The position numbers were made by a program, and so were the translations under genes. Source: Bacteroidota bacterium (GTDB lineage Bacteria; Bacteroidota; Bacteroidia; Chitinophagales; Chitinophagaceae). From it: DNA of 11,155 bases. The stretch's first letter is position 1, and each line of letters begins with the position of its first letter. The notes beneath the pieces are model-generated. The model was not told where the DNA came from. It did no database searches and saw only the letters and a program-made list of their open reading frames with translations. Positions 7,604 to 11,155 of the stretch are shown here, piece by piece. The stretch covers positions 1 to 11,155 of the forward strand of contig JAEWJV010000316.1 in assembly GCA_023386395.1 (NCBI GenBank), given 5' to 3'.

Positions 7604-8536
7604 TTAATATTTTAAACTTAAGTATGCATTTTTTATTAACCGCTTGCTGGCGCGCATAAAAAAAAGAGGATCGGTTGTATGTATAGAACCTATCAATTTG
7701 ACATTCGGCCTGAACTGTTTATTTGCCGCCAGGCTTTTAAACCATAGTTCACATATCCTATTTTTTAAAAAAGCCTTTGTATGCTGATTGGAAGTTTTGG
7801 TAAGAATATATTTGTATAGGAGTATTGCTTCCTTAGCTAATATTGATGTGGTTTTATATCGTACAGTATTGGTATGCGAACGGAAAAAATCAATTTTTTT
7901 ATTACAGAATATTACATCAGCCTGCAAACAAATATCTATCCACATTCGCCAGTCGCCTACAATTTTATAATCAGTGTATGAGGTGCCCGCTGACAAAAAA
8001 AATGCTCTTCTAAAAACCACAGCACTAGCATTTACCAACCAGTTGTCAATAAATAAATATTCCTCGGCGAATACTCTCCCATTCATTACAGGCTGATTGC
8101 TGAAATACTCCGACATGCTTTGCCTGTAAGTAAATTTTGGTGTTATCAATATACCAATTTCATTTACCACATGGTAATCTGAAAAGAAAAGTCCTGCCTG
8201 CCTGTTGTTTTCTAAATTTTTTACTGCTGTTTCCAAAAAACATTCCGCAGCATAATCGTCACTTTCTGCTATCCAAACATATTCTCCGACTGCTAATGCT
8301 ACACCCTTTTGCCATTGTTTGAATGTACTGCCGCCATTCTTTTCATTAACAATTATATGGCTTACCTGCGGATGTCTTTTATATTGATTGAGAATGTCAA
8401 CGCTGTTATCAGTTGAACAATCATCCAGCAAAATCATCTCAAAATCCTTATAGCTTTGATTTAAAATTGATTCAATACGCTGCTGAAGAAAACGCTCATG
8501 ATTATAATTAGGTATGATAACAGAAACTTTTACCAT
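7604..8536 (-). CDS. GT2-family glycosyltransferase
   Basis: This complete 310-residue GT2 enzyme has a GT-A fold. The opening strand is VSVIIPNYNHERFL (4-17), the nucleotide-binding acidic block is LLDDCSTDNS (36-45), and the metal-binding DxD equivalent is AESDD (90-94). NGGSTFKQWQKG (67-78) is the helix before the DxD strand. In the second half, VGDWRMWI (193-200) is the usual GDW/EDW catalytic-base region and FFRSHTNTVR (217-226) the closing block of the domain. The remaining 80 or so residues are basic and poorly conserved. Its ATG overlaps the preceding gene by 7 bases and its stop is 2 bases before the GT4 gene, so the three are tightly linked. It is presumably inverting, as in GT2 generally, and acts at the cytoplasmic face of the membrane; the substrate is not readable. 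Confidence 0.92.
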   Translation of the reverse strand: MVKVSVIIPNYNHERFLQQRIESILNQSYKDFEMILLDDCSTDNSVDILNQYKRHPQVSHIIVNEKNGGSTFKQWQKGVALAVGEYVWIAESDDYAAECFLETAVKNLENNRQAGLFFSDYHVVNEIGILITPKFTYRQSMSEYFSNQPVMNGRVFAEEYLFIDNWLVNASAVVFRRAFFLSAGTSYTDYKIVGDWRMWIDICLQADVIFCNKKIDFFRSHTNTVRYKTTSILAKEAILLYKYILTKTSNQHTKAFLKNRICELWFKSLAANKQFRPNVKLIGSIHTTDPLFFMRASKRLIKNAYLSLKY

Positions 8537-9312
8537 TGCAACAATGTAGTAAAACCAGTTTTCAATATATAAGGCAATAATCCCGATTTGTTTTGCTTCC
8601 GTGCTCTGTGCCAGGCATATTTTAAAAGCTGCAGCCTTCTTTTAACCGGCAGTTTATTGCCGGCATGACGCACATAATTAATAATGCGGTGCTGCTCAAA
8701 CAGTGCATCTCCTCCAGCACTAATACCGCCATCACAATACTCTGCAATAATCCGGTTAAAAAAAATATGTGTTACCCTTTTTGAAAAAAACCAACGCATA
8801 TTATGATCCCAGTCTGCCTGTGTTTTATAGCGCAGGTTAAATTTTCCTGTTTTATTGAATACATCCTTTTTAAAAAAAATGGCCTGGTGGCAAATGTTTT
8901 TTTTTGACAAATCCTTAATATCGAAAGCACTGCCATATTCGCCTCCAAATCGCGTACTTATAACTTTTCCATATAATACAGTGCAAGGATTGCTTTCAAC
9001 AAACCGGTCTACATCACCTAACACATTATTGTCATACAAATAATCATCGCTTCCTAAAAAATAGAGCCATTCTCCTGATGCCTTCTTAATGCCTTTATTC
9101 ATTGCATCAAAAACGCCTTTATCCGGTTCACTCCACACCTTTATTCTGCTATCGGCACATCGGTTAATTATATCCAAAGTATCGTCTTTTGAACTACCAT
9201 CCACCACAATTACTTCAAAGTTTGTAAAGCTTTGTTGCATTATACTGTCCAGGGCAACGTTTAATGTTTTTGCTGAATTATAAGTTGGTATTATCACTGA
9301 AAAAAAAGGCAA
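8530..9312 (-). CDS. GT2-family glycosyltransferase, WcaE-like type, TTG start
   Basis: This 260-residue protein is a compact GT2 enzyme. Motifs in order are FSVIIPTYNSAKTL (4-17), VVDGSSKDDT (36-45), EPDKGVFDAMNKG (62-74), FLGSDD (85-90, the DxD equivalent), CHQAIFFKK (141-149) and ADWDHNMR (166-173). The EPDKG-DAMNKG plus GSDD plus CHQ pattern resembles short GT2 enzymes of colanic-acid type loci such as WcaE; that is a resemblance, not an assignment. The only plausible start is TTG (9310-9312): the frame is open upstream but contains no ATG, and the TTG lies just before the first strand, preceded by the A-rich AATAAAGCAAAAGAA. The gap to the preceding gene is 47 bases and its end overlaps the next gene by 7. 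The C-terminus is basic (RRLQLLKYAWHRARKQNK), perhaps for binding the membrane surface. Confidence 0.9.
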   Translation of the reverse strand: MPFFSVIIPTYNSAKTLNVALDSIMQQSFTNFEVIVVDGSSKDDTLDIINRCADSRIKVWSEPDKGVFDAMNKGIKKASGEWLYFLGSDDYLYDNNVLGDVDRFVESNPCTVLYGKVISTRFGGEYGSAFDIKDLSKKNICHQAIFFKKDVFNKTGKFNLRYKTQADWDHNMRWFFSKRVTHIFFNRIIAEYCDGGISAGGDALFEQHRIINYVRHAGNKLPVKRRLQLLKYAWHRARKQNKSGLLPYILKTGFTTLLQW

Positions 9313-9359
9313 TTCTTTTGCTTTATTTTGATAAATAAAATGGTCCTTTAGGTGGCATC

Positions 9360-10280
9360 TTAACGGTGTAAATACAATCTTAATGTTTTTCTAAAAGCTT
9401 TTAGAGGGTTAAGAATCTTTTTGTAAAAAATATAAACATCCGTAAAGTTATAAATAGATAACCCTTTATAGTGCGTGTTTACAACATGAGATAAATTCCA
9501 TACAGATGCATCTCTCACCTGTTTATATCCGTGTCCGTTTCCCAGGTTACTGAAATGATTTAATACCCAGTTTAGAAATTGCAGATGGCCTTTCAATAAA
9601 TTCCTCCTGTTTCTACGGGCTGTACCTGAAATATTTTGATTACTAACCCTCCAATTAAGTTTGGCCTCCTTCATAGTACAAATGCCTTTCTCCGAAGAAA
9701 AAAGAATTGATGTTGCCCAATCAGCAGCCTGGGCGTAATCGGTATAAACAAACCCTTCATTTTTTTCAATAATATACCTGGAAAAAATATGATCCGGCAT
9801 AGAATTGCCTCTTTTTCCCATCAATATTTCAACAGCCATATTATAACTTGAATCAACAAAAGGGCTTTCGGGAGAATCTCCAAGAACATCATCATGTTCG
9901 TCTATAATTCTCGTATCAAACCTATACACATCAAACTTATTATTATCCTCCGCTATGGTTCTATAAAAAGTTTCTACACAATTTGCGTCAGCAATATCAT
10001 CATCAGAAAAAAGCCAGAACCAGGGCTCACCTTTTGTTAGTTGTATGCAGCGGTTCCACTGGTGCACTAAGTATTTCGCACCGATGTTATTTTTAAACCT
10101 GGTATAATGAATGTCAAGTTTGCTTTTGTATTGCTTTGCGATATCTTCCAGGTCTTCGGTGCTGCAATCGTCGCCAATGTAAACGGTGAAGTTTTTATCA
10201 GTTTGGTTTGATAACGACTGTAAGGCCTTATCAAAAAAAGTTGCTTTATAAGCGGGGATAATGACAGCGAGCGGCTTCAT
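9360..10280 (-). CDS. GT2-family glycosyltransferase
   Basis: This complete 306-residue GT2 enzyme starts at an ATG preceded by the A/T-rich TTTTTTATATTTA. It opens with LAVIIPAYKATFFDKAL (4-20). The nucleotide-binding block is GDDCSTEDL (36-44), and the metal site is unusually acidic, LFSDDD (90-95). NIGAKYLVHQWNRCI (65-79) is the helix before the metal-site strand, AADWATSIL (185-193) the likely catalytic-base region, and NWRVSNQNISG (209-219) the closing block. The C-terminal 80 residues are basic and aromatic-rich with no clear transmembrane span. It lies 34 bases after the preceding GT2 gene. The role is transfer of one sugar in the glycan; the short helical segment around VHQWN differs from the 8530-9312 enzyme, so it is not a recent duplicate of that neighbour. 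Confidence 0.9.
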   Translation of the reverse strand: MKPLAVIIPAYKATFFDKALQSLSNQTDKNFTVYIGDDCSTEDLEDIAKQYKSKLDIHYTRFKNNIGAKYLVHQWNRCIQLTKGEPWFWLFSDDDIADANCVETFYRTIAEDNNKFDVYRFDTRIIDEHDDVLGDSPESPFVDSSYNMAVEILMGKRGNSMPDHIFSRYIIEKNEGFVYTDYAQAADWATSILFSSEKGICTMKEAKLNWRVSNQNISGTARRNRRNLLKGHLQFLNWVLNHFSNLGNGHGYKQVRDASVWNLSHVVNTHYKGLSIYNFTDVYIFYKKILNPLKAFRKTLRLYLHR

Positions 10281-10314
10281 TAAATATAAAAAAGCTTATT
10301 CAACAATAAAGTAA

Positions 10315-11155
10315 TTATATATCCATTTTTCGGATGTTTAATTCCTCAAATGTTTTCAACAAAGTGTTTTCTGTAAAAATATTATAGTCCAGAAGATATT
10401 TTTGGAATAACCATTTATAGACAACATAAATTCTGTGTATTGCTCCTCGCCTTCTTATATACAATAGAAAATCATGCATGTAGTTTATTTTGGCATAATA
10501 CATTTCTTTTCTACACTTTCTATATTGGGTTGAATAAGCTTTTTTGAAAAGTCTATGATTGTGATGAACAAAAAGATAACAACTATTAAAAAAACCCACT
10601 GTTGACCAAAGTGCACGACGTTCCATTTTGTTGAGGCAGATATGATTGTCTTGAATATACTGAACAATATTTTCAAAAAAGTCTATTCTTTTCTTGAGCG
10701 TTTCCAAAGAGGAAACGAATGGTGTAGAACTTCCAATACTATCAATACTGTGTTGTCTATAATACGAATCAGGTTTCCCGTTTAAAAATTTTTTATACTT
10801 TTTACCCGAAAGAATAAGCCGCAGGTGCAAATCATAGTCTTGCCAGAACGTAAGCGTTTCATTAAAACCACCCATTTCAAATAAAATCTGTTTTTTGTAA
10901 ATAGGGCCTGTAATAGACCAGATTGCATCTATTCGCAAAAATCTTATCAAATCACTGTCCTTTTTGTCAATATTCCATGGTCCCTTAATATTATCTTTAT
11001 AATCCCAAAAAAAAACCATTGGAAATACAAGAAAATCTCGATGGGAATATTTCTGAAAGTACTTAACCCGATTTTCCAAGCAAAAATTTTCAAGCAGGTC
11101 ATCACTATCAAGAAAAATTACGTATTCACCAGAACAAATACCTAAGCCAGTATTC
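10315..11155 (-). CDS. GT2-family glycosyltransferase, 5' end cut by window edge
   Basis: The frame is open from position 11154 to TAA at 10315-10317, giving 279 residues; the true start lies beyond the window. The first residues in view, NTGLGICSGEYVIFLDSDDL, are the end of the nucleotide-binding half of a GT2 domain, with the DxD equivalent DSDD. A TTG at 11077-11079 lies downstream of that motif and cannot be the real start. Later come MGGFNETLTFWQDYDLHLRL, with the ED/QDYDL catalytic region, and YYRQHSIDSIG. About 70-80 N-terminal residues are missing. The final 130 residues are rich in Lys, Arg, Tyr and Phe and match no domain I recognise. The DNA is very AT-rich: 10321-10380 holds 16 G/C of 60, well below the genes near position 2000, suggesting a different origin. 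It is the most upstream gene in view of the operon. Confidence 0.9.
   Translation of the reverse strand, partial: NTGLGICSGEYVIFLDSDDLLENFCLENRVKYFQKYSHRDFLVFPMVFFWDYKDNIKGPWNIDKKDSDLIRFLRIDAIWSITGPIYKKQILFEMGGFNETLTFWQDYDLHLRLILSGKKYKKFLNGKPDSYYRQHSIDSIGSSTPFVSSLETLKKRIDFFENIVQYIQDNHICLNKMERRALWSTVGFFNSCYLFVHHNHRLFKKAYSTQYRKCRKEMYYAKINYMHDFLLYIRRRGAIHRIYVVYKWLFQKYLLDYNIFTENTLLKTFEELNIRKMDI

Noticed and set aside
8897..8905. A9 run with an A-AAA-AAC heptamer in the 8530-9312 gene as a programmed frameshift site
   Set aside because: The protein is complete and conserved in the zero frame on both sides, and no functional alternative frame or stimulatory structure is seen; such runs are common in AT-rich coding DNA.

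Overview
The window is one uninterrupted block of surface-polysaccharide or glycoconjugate assembly genes. All twelve genes lie on the minus strand, so transcription runs from position 11155 down to position 1. Gaps between genes are very short (at most 65 bases) and four neighbouring pairs overlap or nearly touch, so the block reads as part of one long operon that continues past both window edges. There is no stretch over 300 bases without a gene. I see no RNA genes, mobile elements, CRISPR arrays, convincing promoters or terminators.

The host is most likely a Bacteroidota member, possibly Chitinophagia or a related class. The DNA is AT-rich overall, start codons are preceded by A/T-rich tracts rather than clear Shine-Dalgarno sequences, and TAA dominates the stop codons (eight TAA, two TGA, no TAG at the ends of the ten genes whose 3' ends are in the window). 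The proteins also have the look of Bacteroidota polysaccharide loci, including a DUF5672-type protein. This is inference from style, not from a marker gene.

Layout in transcription order: a GT2 cut at its 5' end (10315-11155); three more GT2 enzymes (9360-10280, 8530-9312, 7604-8536); a canonical GT4 (6510-7601); an atypical GT2 with a His-Glu-Asp motif (5620-6513); a DUF5672-like protein (4857-5609); a divergent GT-B enzyme (3748-4851); a left-handed beta-helix O-acetyltransferase (3209-3751); a membrane acyltransferase-3 gene broken by one in-frame TAG (2019-3143); a second divergent GT-B enzyme (897-2000); and a GT4 gene cut at its 3' end (1-845).

Together these encode nine recognisable glycosyltransferases, one probable glycosyltransferase-like protein and two acyltransferases. 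The inferred product is an acylated heteropolysaccharide or oligosaccharide: GT2 and GT4 enzymes would add sugars one at a time on the cytoplasmic face, the hexapeptide enzyme would acetylate a sugar there, and the acyltransferase-3 protein, if functional, would acylate at the membrane. No flippase, polymerase, chain-length regulator, priming transferase or nucleotide-sugar enzyme is in the window, so the pathway type (Wzx/Wzy, ABC exporter or other) and the product cannot be decided here.

The most noteworthy points are the single in-frame amber codon in an otherwise intact acyltransferase-3 frame, the DUF5672-like protein inside a glycosyltransferase operon, two GT-B enzymes lacking the usual GT4 E-x7-E motif, three genes that appear to start at TTG, and base-composition differences suggesting mosaic assembly. 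I found no evidence of a wholly new system; this is a diverse but recognisable glycan locus.
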